A stretch of DNA of 64,000 bases, from the NCBI GenBank assembly GCA_900550035.1, contig URQS01000003.1, forward strand, positions 1-64,000. Direction: 5' to 3'. The notes beneath the pieces are model-generated. The model was given only the letters and a program-made list of their open reading frames with translations. It had not been told where the DNA came from and ran no database searches. Positions 6,770-15,522 of this stretch are shown here, piece after piece. The translations under genes and the position numbers were made by a program. The stretch is from an uncultured Prevotella sp. GTDB taxonomy: Bacteria; Bacteroidota; Bacteroidia; Bacteroidales; Bacteroidaceae. The number at the start of each line of letters is the position of its first letter. Within the stretch, counting starts at the first letter, position 1.

Positions 6770-9433
6770 TTATCTTCCCAACAATATCTTCTTGATATCA
6801 TTGAGCTTGTTCAATGCCTCTACCGGGGTAAGATTATTCACATCCAGACCAAGAATCTCATCACGTATCTGCGTCAGCACAGGATCATCAAGCTGGAAGA
6901 AACTGAGTTGCATACCCTCCTTCTGCTCATCAAGATGCTTTACATTAGGCTTGCCTGCACCCCCTACTCCCGCATTATCATCTTCCAACTGTTTCAGTAT
7001 CACGTTGGCACGATTTACAATGCTTCTGGGCATACCGGCTATTTCAGCTACATGAATACCAAAGGAATGCTCACTTCCACCAGGTTCCAACTTGCGCAGG
7101 AAGATAACTTTTCCGCTCACCTCCTTCACACTCACATTGAAGTTTTTGATACGCGCGAAGTTCTTCTCCATCTCGTTAAGTTCATGATAATGAGTGGCAA
7201 AGAGTGTACGCGCCTGAGCCTTCTTATGCTCGTGGAGATACTCCACAATGGCCCATGCTATAGAGATGCCGTCATAGGTGGAAGTACCACGTCCCAATTC
7301 GTCGAAGAGCACCAACGAGCGAGGCGATACATTATTCAAAATGTTAGCAGCCTCAGTCATCTCCACCATAAAGGTAGACTCTCCCAAAGAGATATTGTCG
7401 CTGGCTCCCACACGGGTGAAGATCTTATCCACCAAACCTACTCTCGCACTCTCTGCAGGAACAAAACAACCCACTTGAGCCAACAGAACTATCAAAGCCG
7501 TCTGTCGCAGCAGAGCCGATTTACCAGCCATATTAGGACCCGTAATCATCATAATCTGCTGTTTCTCGGTATCGAGCAACACATCATTAGGCACATATCT
7601 CTCCCCTAATGGCAACTGGGTCTCGATAACAGGATGACGTCCCTGCTTGATGTCGAGCACCTGCGAGTCGTCTATCACAGGCCTTACATATCTGTTCTCG
7701 TCCGAAGCCTTTGCAAACGACAACAGACAGTCCATTCGGGCTATCAGGTTGGCGTTGATCTGTATTTGTGGAATATATTCCTGCATGGCAACAATCAGTT
7801 CATTGAAAAGCTGCGTTTCCAAGATCAATATCTTCTCATCTGCACCGAGAATCTTCTCCTCATATTCCTTCAGTTCCTGGGTGATGTAACGTTCTGCCTG
7901 CGCCAGAGTCTGCTTGCGAATCCAGTCTTCAGGCACCTTGTCCTTAAAGGTATTACGAACCTCGAGATAATAACCAAAGACATTGTTATAGCCCACTTTA
8001 AGGCTCGATATACCCGTCTTCTCTATCTCCCGCTCCTGTATCTTGAGCAGATAGTCCTTTCCATGTCGGCTGATAGCACGCAGGTCGTCCAGTTCGGCAT
8101 GATAGCCATCGGCTATAACATCTCCCTTATTAACCAACTGAGGCGGATCGGGCTGTATCTCCTTGGCGATGCGTTCCCTCAGCGTATCACACAGATTGAG
8201 TTGCTCTCCCACTCGTCTCAAAGCCTCATTCTTGGCATGCTCGCAAGCTGTCTTGATAGGCCGAATGGCTTCCAGGGCATGCTGCAGCTGCACTACCTCA
8301 CGTGGAGAAACTCTGCCCACGGCAACCTTGGAAATAATACGTTCCAGGTCGCCTATGCGATGCAGCTGTTCATCCAGCAGTTGACGGAATTCAGGCTCTT
8401 TGAAGAAATATTCCACGATGTCGAGTCGCTCATTGATAGGGCGTACATCCTTCAAAGGGAATACAAGCCATCTGCGGAGCATACGTCCACCCATGGCCGT
8501 TACCGTGCGGTCGATAACATTCAGCAGCGAAGAACCATCCTCCTGCATCGGAGCTACAAGTTCCAAACTACGTATGGTGAAGCGGTCCATGCGTACAAAC
8601 TTGTCTTCCTCTATGCGCGAGAGGGCCGTGATATGGTTAATCTGGGTATGCTGAGTAATCTCAAGATACTGCATGATGGCACCGCTGGCGATAACACCAT
8701 TCTTCAGGTGTTCCACACCAAAGCCCTTCAACGACTTGGTCTTGAAATGCCCCAATAGTTTCTGGCGAGCTGTCTGTTCTGTAAACACCCAGTCGTCCAG
8801 TTCGAAAGTACAGTATTTGGTACCGAAAGCCTGCTCAAACTTCGACTTCATGGCGCGGTCATAAAGCACCTCTTTAGGCTGAAAATTTGCCATCAGTTTC
8901 TCCACATAATCGGGAGTTCCCTCTCCTGTCAGGAACTCTCCTGTAGAGATATCGAGGAAAGCCACACCGCAGGCCGCCTTTCCGAAGTGCACGGCAGCAA
9001 GAAAGTTGTTTTCCTTGTAGTTCAGCACATTATCGCCCATGGCCACACCCGGTGTCACCAGTTCGGTAATGCCACGCTTCACCATCTTGTCCATCTGGCT
9101 CAGTCCTTTCTTGCCCTTTATTTCCTGACGTTTCTTCTTAGGGTCTTCCAGTTGGTCGCAAACAGCCACGCGCTTACCAGCCCTTATCAACTTGGGCAGA
9201 TAAGTGTCGAGAGCATGATGAGGGAAACCAGCCATCTCTGCTCCACCTGCCGAACCGCCATTGTTACGACGTGTCAGCGTGATGCCGAGAACCCTGGAAG
9301 CCTCTATCGCATCCTCACAATATGTTTCATAGAAGTCGCCACATCTGAAGAGCAACAATGCCTCGGGATGCTTTGCCTTCATCTCGAAAAATTGCCTCAT
9401 CATGGGCGTCAAACCTTTATCGTTGTTTGCCAT
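6770..9433 (-). CDS. mutS: DNA mismatch repair protein MutS
   Basis: This 887-residue protein recognises mismatches and small loops and starts methyl-independent repair with MutL. The mismatch-wedge motif F-x-E is present at Phe34/Glu36 (GDFYETY). The core and clamp domains lie between about 270 and 590. The C-terminal ABC-type ATPase has Walker A GPNMAGKS around Lys638, the signature region ISLGESTFMVEM, Walker B with DELGRGTSTYDG, and ATHYHEL. Length and order are those of bacterial MutS1. The start MANNDKG lies about 75 bp downstream of a minus-strand -7 box. The gene is separate from mutL, and both neighbours are unrelated. Many long open frames on the opposite strand across it are shadows. 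Confidence 0.97.
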   Translation of the reverse strand: MANNDKGLTPMMRQFFEMKAKHPEALLLFRCGDFYETYCEDAIEASRVLGITLTRRNNGGSAGGAEMAGFPHHALDTYLPKLIRAGKRVAVCDQLEDPKKKRQEIKGKKGLSQMDKMVKRGITELVTPGVAMGDNVLNYKENNFLAAVHFGKAACGVAFLDISTGEFLTGEGTPDYVEKLMANFQPKEVLYDRAMKSKFEQAFGTKYCTFELDDWVFTEQTARQKLLGHFKTKSLKGFGVEHLKNGVIASGAIMQYLEITQHTQINHITALSRIEEDKFVRMDRFTIRSLELVAPMQEDGSSLLNVIDRTVTAMGGRMLRRWLVFPLKDVRPINERLDIVEYFFKEPEFRQLLDEQLHRIGDLERIISKVAVGRVSPREVVQLQHALEAIRPIKTACEHAKNEALRRVGEQLNLCDTLRERIAKEIQPDPPQLVNKGDVIADGYHAELDDLRAISRHGKDYLLKIQEREIEKTGISSLKVGYNNVFGYYLEVRNTFKDKVPEDWIRKQTLAQAERYITQELKEYEEKILGADEKILILETQLFNELIVAMQEYIPQIQINANLIARMDCLLSFAKASDENRYVRPVIDDSQVLDIKQGRHPVIETQLPLGERYVPNDVLLDTEKQQIMMITGPNMAGKSALLRQTALIVLLAQVGCFVPAESARVGLVDKIFTRVGASDNISLGESTFMVEMTEAANILNNVSPRSLVLFDELGRGTSTYDGISIAWAIVEYLHEHKKAQARTLFATHYHELNEMEKNFARIKNFNVSVKEVSGKVIFLRKLEPGGSEHSFGIHVAEIAGMPRSIVNRANVILKQLEDDNAGVGGAGKPNVKHLDEQKEGMQLSFFQLDDPVLTQIRDEILGLDVNNLTPVEALNKLNDIKKILLGR

Positions 9434-9508
9434 TGTTTATTTCCTGTACTTATTTATTTGTCCCGAAACGGCTATACCATGACTTTTCCAGCCGTATCAT
9501 CAGAATTG

Positions 9509-9516
9509 CAAAAATA
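9509..9516 (-). promoter_or_regulatory. -7 box for mutS
   Basis: On the minus strand this reads TATTTTTG, matching TAnnTTTG, 76 bp before the mutS start. Confidence 0.6.
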
Positions 9517-9612
9517 TGAAAAAATGAGGAGATAACAAAATGATTCTACATTAATTTAATGTTTTTTTGATGGAAAAGAGCTTCCTTTTGAACGTTTTCG
9601 ATAATAATTACG

Positions 9613-9620
9613 TACTTTTG
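9613..9620 (+). promoter_or_regulatory. -7 box for the phosphoesterase gene
   Basis: TACTTTTG matches TAnnTTTG. It lies inside the longest possible reading frame of the next gene and 46 bp before the ATG at 9666, which decides for the shorter start. Confidence 0.65.
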
Positions 9621-9665
9621 TATCGAAAAGTTGAGTTACGAAAGAAGACCAACAGAAAAGCAAAT

Positions 9666-11513
9666 ATGACAAAACGACAAACATACATCATAGCTTTAGC
9701 CATCACTTGCTGCATACTTGTGGCAATAGGCATGACTTTACACTTTGGCAGAAAAGCCTCTACACCACCCGCCCCCACTCCTAAACCCAATATCGTGGCA
9801 AAGGAAAAGCCACAGCCCAAAGACACCATTAAGAAGGTGAAACCTGTGGTCAGAAAAACAGACTACACCATCAGCGGAACTCTTACCGACGAGGAGGGGA
9901 ACGGAGTGGCCGACGTCATCGTCAGCGATGGCTACACCTGTGTGAAAACCGATTCTACAGGCAGATACAAGATGAAGCGAGACAGTCTGGCACGGTTTAT
10001 ATACTATTCTGTTCCAGCCGATTGCGAGGTTCCCACCCATTCTGATACCGACCGCACGGCTTGCTTCTATCAGGCTGTCAAAGCTAAAAAGAAGATATAC
10101 GACTTTACGCTTACCCGCCTGCCTTATGGCAAGGAGAGGCAGTATAAGATGATCGTTATCGGCGACCCGCAGATTACCAATGCCATCAGCCCCTATTACG
10201 ACTCGCCAGACGACAATCCCATCAAGAAAAGCGACGTAGAACGATTTACTACCCAGACGATGCGCGACATCCGACAAACTATCAGAGACCAGAAACCCGG
10301 TACACCCGTCTATGGACTCAGTATGGGCGATGACGTACAATACTATGGTGGCTACAATCCACAACTGGAACGTCAGATTCGCGAGGCTTTAGGCTCGTCA
10401 GAGATGCGACTCTTCTCCGTTATAGGCAACCACGACCAGGACGGAAAGTCACTCTACAAACGCAAATGGGAGGAAAACTTCGGACCTACCGACTATTCCT
10501 TCGACCGTGGCGATGAGCACTATGTATGCATCAACAATTGTTTCTTCACCAAGGGCAAGGCCTATTATTCGCCTGGCGAACTGCACGCCTCACAGATGCG
10601 ATGGCTCAAACAAGACCTCGCGCTCACCCCAAAAAATAAGAAGGTAATACTTTGCTACCACATTCCATTTACATTTGGCAACGCCCCCTATAGAAAGGCA
10701 AAACCCGTTGGCATAGAGAGCGAGAAAGGACACTTCACGTCTTCCCGCCTGTCGTCACTGCTTGCTCTTTTAGAATCATTCGAGGGAGGATACGAACTCT
10801 TCTGCGGTCACACCCACTTTGCCTGCAACCATGAGATAGAATATGAGGGACGCCATGTCATGGAGCATTGCCATGCTGCCGCCTGCGGAAACATCTGGCA
10901 GTCGAACGTAAACATCTGCGGAACGCCCAATGGCTATTATGTCTATACCTTCGAAGGCACCCGCCTCGCCGACTGCTACTACAAGGGCACATTCTGGAAA
11001 GCCAACAAGCAGATGACACTCTTTCGTGCCGAAACCAACTTCAATCAGGAATCATACGCCGACGACTGGAACCTGCCATCAAAAAAGAATGTACTGATAG
11101 CCAATGTGTTCAATGCCGACAGCCGTTGGAAGATATATGCCATCGAAGACGGCAGACAATATCCCATGCACCGCATCAGCAGCAAGGGACAGGATGCCTT
11201 TGCCACGGGGTATCACCACAAGTACAGCGAATCGGTATCCTACTGGTTCGTCAGCAAGCAGAATGGTTACCTCATCATGAACCACCTGTACTATTATGAG
11301 CCCAAGAATCCCGATGCCCATATCACCATCAAGGCGATCGACCCTTATGGACACACCTATACGGCCAGCAGTTCTGACGTCATCACCGAACCCTTTGCCA
11401 ACTTCGCACACTACTACAAGAGCGAATACAAAGAAGTTAAGAAGCAGAAGGAACAGATGCGCAAAGATTCACTCGAAACAAAGAAAGAAGACCATGCCAA
11501 TGCAATACAGTAA
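9666..11513 (+). CDS. Membrane-anchored calcineurin-like metallophosphoesterase
   Basis: From the ATG at 9666 the protein has 615 residues. A single N-terminal membrane helix (IIALAITCCILVAIGMTLHF) is followed by a Pro/Lys-rich linker. A carboxypeptidase-regulatory-like beta domain comes next (YTISGTLTDEEGNGVADVIV). The calcineurin-like phosphoesterase domain shows the metal-binding series VIGDPQI, SMGDDVQYYGG, VIGNHDQDG, CYHIPF and CGHTHF. A C-terminal beta domain (about 470-600) matches the usual MetallophosC extension, and the tail is charged. Bacteroidales carry many such secreted or periplasmic phosphoesterases of unknown substrate. It is transcribed alone, divergently from mutS. The alternative start at 9567 would put the promoter inside the gene and add no recognisable sequence. 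Confidence 0.85.
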   Translation: MTKRQTYIIALAITCCILVAIGMTLHFGRKASTPPAPTPKPNIVAKEKPQPKDTIKKVKPVVRKTDYTISGTLTDEEGNGVADVIVSDGYTCVKTDSTGRYKMKRDSLARFIYYSVPADCEVPTHSDTDRTACFYQAVKAKKKIYDFTLTRLPYGKERQYKMIVIGDPQITNAISPYYDSPDDNPIKKSDVERFTTQTMRDIRQTIRDQKPGTPVYGLSMGDDVQYYGGYNPQLERQIREALGSSEMRLFSVIGNHDQDGKSLYKRKWEENFGPTDYSFDRGDEHYVCINNCFFTKGKAYYSPGELHASQMRWLKQDLALTPKNKKVILCYHIPFTFGNAPYRKAKPVGIESEKGHFTSSRLSSLLALLESFEGGYELFCGHTHFACNHEIEYEGRHVMEHCHAAACGNIWQSNVNICGTPNGYYVYTFEGTRLADCYYKGTFWKANKQMTLFRAETNFNQESYADDWNLPSKKNVLIANVFNADSRWKIYAIEDGRQYPMHRISSKGQDAFATGYHHKYSESVSYWFVSKQNGYLIMNHLYYYEPKNPDAHITIKAIDPYGHTYTASSSDVITEPFANFAHYYKSEYKEVKKQKEQMRKDSLETKKEDHANAIQ

Positions 11514-11591
11514 TCTTATCGTTTTGACTTAAAAGAACTTACATTTAACATCATTTGCACAGAATAATTTGGAACTTATCCAAAAAAGTTA

Positions 11592-11599
11592 TATATTTG
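11592..11599 (+). promoter_or_regulatory. -7 box for the rubredoxin-superoxide reductase operon
   Basis: TATATTTG matches TAnnTTTG, 77 bp upstream of the rubredoxin start. The leader contains two AT-rich runs but no clear operator. Confidence 0.65.
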
Positions 11600-11676
11600 C
11601 CACATCTATCCATCATCATCATGATGAATAGTGAAAGTAATTAACCTTAAAAAATAACTTTTTAAAACGAAACATT

Positions 11677-11838
11677 ATGAAAAAGTATGTATGTGATGTA
11701 TGTGGCTGGGTGTACGACCCAGAAGTAGGCGATCCTGAAGGCGGTATAGCACCAGGAACAGCTTTCGAAGACATTCCCGACGACTGGGTTTGCCCTCTGT
11801 GCGGAGTAGGCAAAGACGAGTTCAGCCCCATGGACTGA
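11677..11838 (+). CDS. Rubredoxin
   Basis: This small gene encodes 53 residues (MKKYVCDVCGWVYDPEVGDP at the start, ending DEFSPMD). It is a complete rubredoxin with the Fe(Cys)4 site CxxCG (Cys6, Cys9) and CPLCG (Cys39, Cys42), the usual YDP motif and DDWVCP. Rubredoxin is a one-electron carrier in the cytoplasm. Its immediate partner is the superoxide reductase encoded 51 bp downstream, to which it is the expected electron donor. The pair removes superoxide without making oxygen, a standard anaerobe defence. The start follows a purine-rich stretch, and the promoter box lies at 11592. Confidence 0.95.
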   Translation: MKKYVCDVCGWVYDPEVGDPEGGIAPGTAFEDIPDDWVCPLCGVGKDEFSPMD

Positions 11839-11889
11839 TATAAGTTACTAACCCACTCATTCATTTAACTTTTTAATATAGGAGGAAAC

Positions 11890-12276
11890 ATGATGACTAA
11901 AACAAGACAAGTGTACCGCTGCCCTATCTGCGGCAACGTAGTAGAAGTATTGCACTCAGGAGCCGTTCTGAGTTGCTGTGGACAACCCATGCAGTTGATG
12001 GAAGAAAACGCCACCGACGGAGCTTATGAGAAGCATGTGCCTGTGATAGAACCTATCGAGGGCGGATATCGTGTAACGGTAGGAAGCGTAGAACATCCGA
12101 TGCTTCCAGAGCATTACATCCAGTGGATAGAGTTGCTCACCCCTACAGATGTGCTTCGTCACGAGTTGAAGCCAGGCGAAAAGCCTGAAGCTATCTTCCT
12201 GACCAACGCAGAAGCCAAGGATGTTGTGGCTCGCGAATACTGCAACCTTCATGGTCTGTGGAAAGGGGAAATCTAA
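11890..12276 (+). CDS. dfx: Desulfoferrodoxin (two-centre superoxide reductase)
   Basis: The 128-residue protein reduces superoxide to hydrogen peroxide in the cytoplasm. The N-terminal desulforedoxin-type iron site is CPIC (Cys11, Cys14) plus CC (Cys29, Cys30). The catalytic Fe(His)4Cys site follows, with the canonical Glu47-Lys48-His49 triplet (YEKHVP), His69 and His75 (EHPMLPEHY), and C-x-x-H near the end (CNLHGLW, Cys118 and His121). All ligands are present, so it should be active. A strong ribosome-binding site, aggaggaaac, stands directly before two adjacent ATG codons. The second (11893) is an equally possible start. It forms an operon with rubredoxin and ends at a strong terminator. 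Confidence 0.95.
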   Translation: MMTKTRQVYRCPICGNVVEVLHSGAVLSCCGQPMQLMEENATDGAYEKHVPVIEPIEGGYRVTVGSVEHPMLPEHYIQWIELLTPTDVLRHELKPGEKPEAIFLTNAEAKDVVAREYCNLHGLWKGEI

Positions 12277-12292
12277 AGAATATTATTATCCG

Positions 12293-12336
12293 GGAGGGTG
12301 TGTCTCTATACTTTAGACACACCCTCCTGCTTTTTT
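12293..12336 (+). terminator. Terminator of the rubredoxin-dfx operon
   Basis: Perfect 13-bp arms ggagggtgtgtct (12293-12305) and agacacaccctcc (12315-12327) are followed by tgcttttttat. Confidence 0.92.
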
Positions 12337-12370
12337 ATCCATTTCATCAAGCAACTTTTCTCTAAAAACC

Positions 12371-12401
12371 TTGGAACATATTGAAATAATTCGTATATTT
12401 G
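12371..12401 (+). promoter_or_regulatory. Promoter of the three-repeat secreted protein
   Basis: The -7 box TATATTTG (12394-12401) is preceded by a TTG at 12371-12373 with a 20-bp spacer, which fits a Bacteroidetes promoter well. The resulting leader is about 100 nt, long and AT-rich. Confidence 0.65.
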
Positions 12402-12507
12402 CACCTGGTAATGCCAAAAACCTAATTATAAATCATAAAAATGCGTTTAAACAGAAATGCGTATTAAGCATACAATTTTAATTATTAACATTTAAATTAC
12501 ATCAATT

Positions 12508-13644
12508 ATGAGAAGAACAATCTTTACCCTTATCATGCTTTGTATCGCAACCCTAACCCTGCAGGCACAAGATGTCTGGACTGCAGCAGGTTCCAGTACA
12601 CTCTTCGGTTCTCATTGGGACGAAACGGATACCCGCAATGACCTGATCGATAAAGGAAATGGCATCTGGGAGCTCACCAAAACCGACTGCATTCTTGAAA
12701 AAAATGTGAAATACGAACTTAAAGTTCTGAAGAATCATAATTGGGCAGAATCGTACCCTCAAACCAACGCCAACTATGTCTTTATGGTAGAAGAGACAGG
12801 TACCTATAACGTCACTATCCAGTTTAATGAAACCAACTACGAAGTCGGGGTAATCACCAAAAAGACAGGTGATGCTGTCATTGGTGAAAAGACATGGACT
12901 GTAGCTGGATTTGGCACAATTCTCGGAGTAGAATGGGATCCGGAAGCAACAGAAAACGACATGATCAAACAGGAAGATAACGTCACCTACATTCTGACCA
13001 AGACCAATCTGACCATTGCTCAAGGCGGTTATAAATATAAGATCTGTGCAAACCACAGTTGGGCTGAAAACTATGGTGATGATACTGACCCAGAAGGTAA
13101 TGCCTCCATTTATATCGCAGCAGACGGAATCTACGACCTTACTTTCACCTTCAACTCAGAGACCCACGAGGTTTCCTGCGTTGTAACTAAAAAAGCAGAT
13201 GCCGTAATTGGCAAGGTATGGTCTGTTGCTGGAGACGAAGGACTATTTGAGACAGCATGGGATCAACTATCCACGGACAACGAGATGACAAAGCAAGAGA
13301 ATGATATCTATACCTTGGTAAAGAGGGGCAGAAGCCTCAGCGCCCAGACTTATCAATACAAGGTATGTGCCAACCATACCTGGACAGAAAGCTATGGCAC
13401 TGGCACAGATTATAATGCTTACCTCGACATCACTGAAGCCGGAATCTACGACGTTACCTTCACCTTCAATTCAGTAACTAAGGAAGTATCAGCTACAGCT
13501 GTACGCACCGATACCGATGGCATTAGCCAGATTGCCGGCGACGTCAAAGCCAAGAGCGTAGTCTTCAACCTTCAGGGACATCGTGTTTCAACTCCTAAAC
13601 AGGGAGTTTATATCATCAACGGTAAAAAAGTGGTCGTAAAATAA
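12508..13644 (+). CDS. Secreted protein with three X25/SusF-like binding repeats
   Basis: The 378-residue protein has a signal peptide (MRRTIFTLIMLCIATLTLQA). Three homologous repeats of about 105 residues follow. They open VWTAAGSSTLFGSHWD, TWTVAGFGTILGVEWD and VWSVAGDEGLFETAWD, and each later contains NHxWxExY (NHNWAESY, NHSWAENY, NHTWTESY) and a TFTFN-like strand. These W-containing beta modules resemble X25 or SusE/SusF-type starch-binding domains. The last ~40 residues (VFNLQGHRVSTPKQGVYIIN, then GKKVVVK) form the short C-terminal tail common in Prevotella secreted proteins. No catalytic motif is seen. I infer carbohydrate binding at the surface. It stands alone between a promoter and a terminator. 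Confidence 0.72.
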   Translation: MRRTIFTLIMLCIATLTLQAQDVWTAAGSSTLFGSHWDETDTRNDLIDKGNGIWELTKTDCILEKNVKYELKVLKNHNWAESYPQTNANYVFMVEETGTYNVTIQFNETNYEVGVITKKTGDAVIGEKTWTVAGFGTILGVEWDPEATENDMIKQEDNVTYILTKTNLTIAQGGYKYKICANHSWAENYGDDTDPEGNASIYIAADGIYDLTFTFNSETHEVSCVVTKKADAVIGKVWSVAGDEGLFETAWDQLSTDNEMTKQENDIYTLVKRGRSLSAQTYQYKVCANHTWTESYGTGTDYNAYLDITEAGIYDVTFTFNSVTKEVSATAVRTDTDGISQIAGDVKAKSVVFNLQGHRVSTPKQGVYIINGKKVVVK

Positions 13645-13675
13645 TAAAAACTGCTCAAAGTAATCAATCAGAAAG

Positions 13676-13711
13676 AGGGTGTGTCATAAGTCAGTGACGC
13701 ACCCTTTTTTT
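13676..13711 (+). terminator. Terminator after the three-repeat protein
   Basis: The arms agggtgtgtca (13676-13686) and tgacgcaccct (13695-13705), with one mismatch, are followed by a run of T. The stem core is again GGGTGTGTC. Confidence 0.88.
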
Positions 13712-13802
13712 GTGTTTTTGTATTTATTGTTCAATACAAAAGTATTGATTAGTTTCATATAAGTAATACTTTTATAGCGTTAAAATGGTGTATAAGAGCA
13801 AA

Positions 13803-13870
13803 ATAGGTAAAATAGTATCAGTGTCTGCTAATTTAATATTATATATTGTGTCAGGAAAATGCGAATTTTG
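13803..13870 (+). promoter_or_regulatory. PUL promoter 1: 18-bp operator-like motif plus -7 box
   Basis: The motif ATAGGTAAAATAGTATCA (13803-13820) is 17/18 identical to the one at 16589. The -7 box GAATTTTG (13863-13870) fits TAnnTTTG except for its first base. Its first base lies 43 positions past the last base of the motif, exactly as at the other two PUL promoters. It precedes the secreted repeat protein by 39 bp. I infer an activator site for the AraC regulator encoded at 15523-16404. Confidence 0.7.
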
Positions 13871-13909
13871 CAGATATAAAATAAATCCGATAATTAAAAC
13901 CATTAAATT

Positions 13910-15268
13910 ATGAAAAAAACTACTTTTATTCTTTCGCTCTTGCTGATGGCTGTAATGAATGCTTCAGCAGAGGTTATCACTGTATGGGAAGGAACCCAGG
14001 CAGGTAATCTTACTTTCTTCAGCGGTGAAGACACTTATAATGCTCTTATGGGCGACGGTGCGGGGCAGGCCCACCTCTCTGCCGGCGACAAAATTGATAT
14101 TTATTATGCAGGTGCTGTTGAGGGAAGCAAGTTGTGGTTGCAGGACAATGAATGGAATACCTATCCCGCTTCCGTGACAGGTACAAATGTAGATTTGCTT
14201 GCTGCGGGCGACGGTGTTTTCACAGTTAATGTTTCTCAGGAGTTTGTAGATGCAATTAAAGTCAAAGGCTTGCGTCTGCGCCGTGGCGGTAAGGCTGTAT
14301 ACTCTTTCACCAAGGTTAATGTTGTAAAGGGCGGTGATGTTCCAGGAGGTGGCGACGAGCCTGGAACCGGTGGCGACGTAAGTTCCAACATTGTTGTATG
14401 GGAGGGCTCTTTGGCTTCTATTCTCCGTTTCACTCCCGAGTCCGGCAGTTATCTTGACAATTATAACAAGCTTGTAGGTGATGCAGAAGGTCAGGCAAAC
14501 CTTTCGGCCGGTGATAAGATAAAGTTCTATTATACAGGTGCAGCAGCCGAAGATCAGGTTTGGTTCCAGGATATGGAGTGGAACAATATCATGGCAATAG
14601 ATAATAGTTCTCCTACAATTGATGCCGGTGACGGAAGCTATGAGTTTATGGTAAATGCTGCTGCCGTAGAAGCAATAAGGCAGAAGGGTATAATGCTGCG
14701 CCGTCCGAGCAGTTCATCATATACCTTTACAAAGGTTGAAGTTATAAAAGCGCAGATAGGTGATGACGTCATTGTTCCAGATGCATCTGAGACAATAGTA
14801 TGGAGTGGCTCAGCTACAGGAAGCACATCGGTAGATTTCCGCTACGACCCCAACCGTTCGGCACTTCTTGGTGCAGACCTCCAGCCCGGCAAGTTCATAA
14901 AAGTATATATGAGTGATGTAGAAGAAGGTGACCAGATTTATATAAAGGAGACTGCTTCGTGGGAATGTCTTAATACACAGACTATAATGACAGCGGGCAC
15001 ACAAGTGTTCAGCATGGAGCTTACGGAGGATATAATCAATAAGATAAAGACTTCGGGAATGATTATACAGCGTCAGGGCAACGGCACCACATACGATTTT
15101 GAGATACGTTATGTAACTGTTGCAAATACCGGAACATCAGGCATAGGTTCGGTTGAAAACAATAAGGTTTCCGGCGACAATGCCGTTTATAATCTCTCCG
15201 GACAGCGTGTAGATGCGTCTTATAAGGGACTTGTCATAAAGAATGGCAGAAAGTATATTAATAGATAA
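13910..15268 (+). CDS. Secreted protein with three copies of a putative glycan-binding module
   Basis: The 452-residue protein has a signal peptide (MKKTTFILSLLLMAVMNASA) and three modules of about 120 residues. These open VITVWEGTQAGNLTFF, NIVVWEGSLASILRF and TIVWSGSATGSTSVDF. Each shows L.AGD/LQPGK, an acidic I.IYY strand, W.Q..EWN or a Trp-containing equivalent, and ends with G(L/I)RLRR-like and Y.F..V strands. Gly/Pro-rich linkers (GGGDEPGTGG) separate modules 1 and 2. The C-terminal tail NLSGQRVDASYKGLVIKNGR is of the Prevotella type. The N-terminal part of the GH5 enzyme at 16681 carries two related modules, which points to polysaccharide binding. No catalytic residues are recognised. 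It is the first gene of the PUL and has its own promoter. Confidence 0.72.
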   Translation: MKKTTFILSLLLMAVMNASAEVITVWEGTQAGNLTFFSGEDTYNALMGDGAGQAHLSAGDKIDIYYAGAVEGSKLWLQDNEWNTYPASVTGTNVDLLAAGDGVFTVNVSQEFVDAIKVKGLRLRRGGKAVYSFTKVNVVKGGDVPGGGDEPGTGGDVSSNIVVWEGSLASILRFTPESGSYLDNYNKLVGDAEGQANLSAGDKIKFYYTGAAAEDQVWFQDMEWNNIMAIDNSSPTIDAGDGSYEFMVNAAAVEAIRQKGIMLRRPSSSSYTFTKVEVIKAQIGDDVIVPDASETIVWSGSATGSTSVDFRYDPNRSALLGADLQPGKFIKVYMSDVEEGDQIYIKETASWECLNTQTIMTAGTQVFSMELTEDIINKIKTSGMIIQRQGNGTTYDFEIRYVTVANTGTSGIGSVENNKVSGDNAVYNLSGQRVDASYKGLVIKNGRKYINR

Positions 15269-15360
15269 GTTTATTGATTAGTTGATTAATTTCGCATTGT
15301 AGAGCAGACAGGTGGCTCACAGGCGAGTATTCTTTTAGAAACTCAGCATGACACACAGTG

Positions 15361-15402
15361 CCCTTTAACATGCCGCGGCTTTTTTGGCGGTTTGTTAAAG
15401 GG
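15361..15402. terminator. Inverted repeat between convergent PUL genes
   Basis: The arms ccctttaaca-tgccgc (15361-15376) and gcgg-t-tgttaaaggg (15387-15402) form a long stem with a T-rich loop between two convergent genes. The T-run after the stem is poor. A second perfect hairpin, ttgcaaaag-gccgt-cttttgcaa, lies at 15478-15500, just past the 3' end of the AraC gene. Both could stop convergent transcription. No gene is seen in the 254-bp gap. Confidence 0.6.
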
Positions 15403-15522
15403 TGTCTGTCTTGTTAATACATAATCGTTGCTTAAGTTATTGATAAACAGTGCTTTATAAATCAACGAAGTCTCTTGTTGCAAAAGGCCGTCTTTTGCAA
15501 AGTCACTGTTTTCTTGATTAAA

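Noticed and set aside
6908..8758. Long open frames on the plus strand opposite mutS (233 and 374 codons)
   Set aside because: They lie wholly within mutS, have no signal, domain or promoter, and read as low-complexity shadows of its codons.
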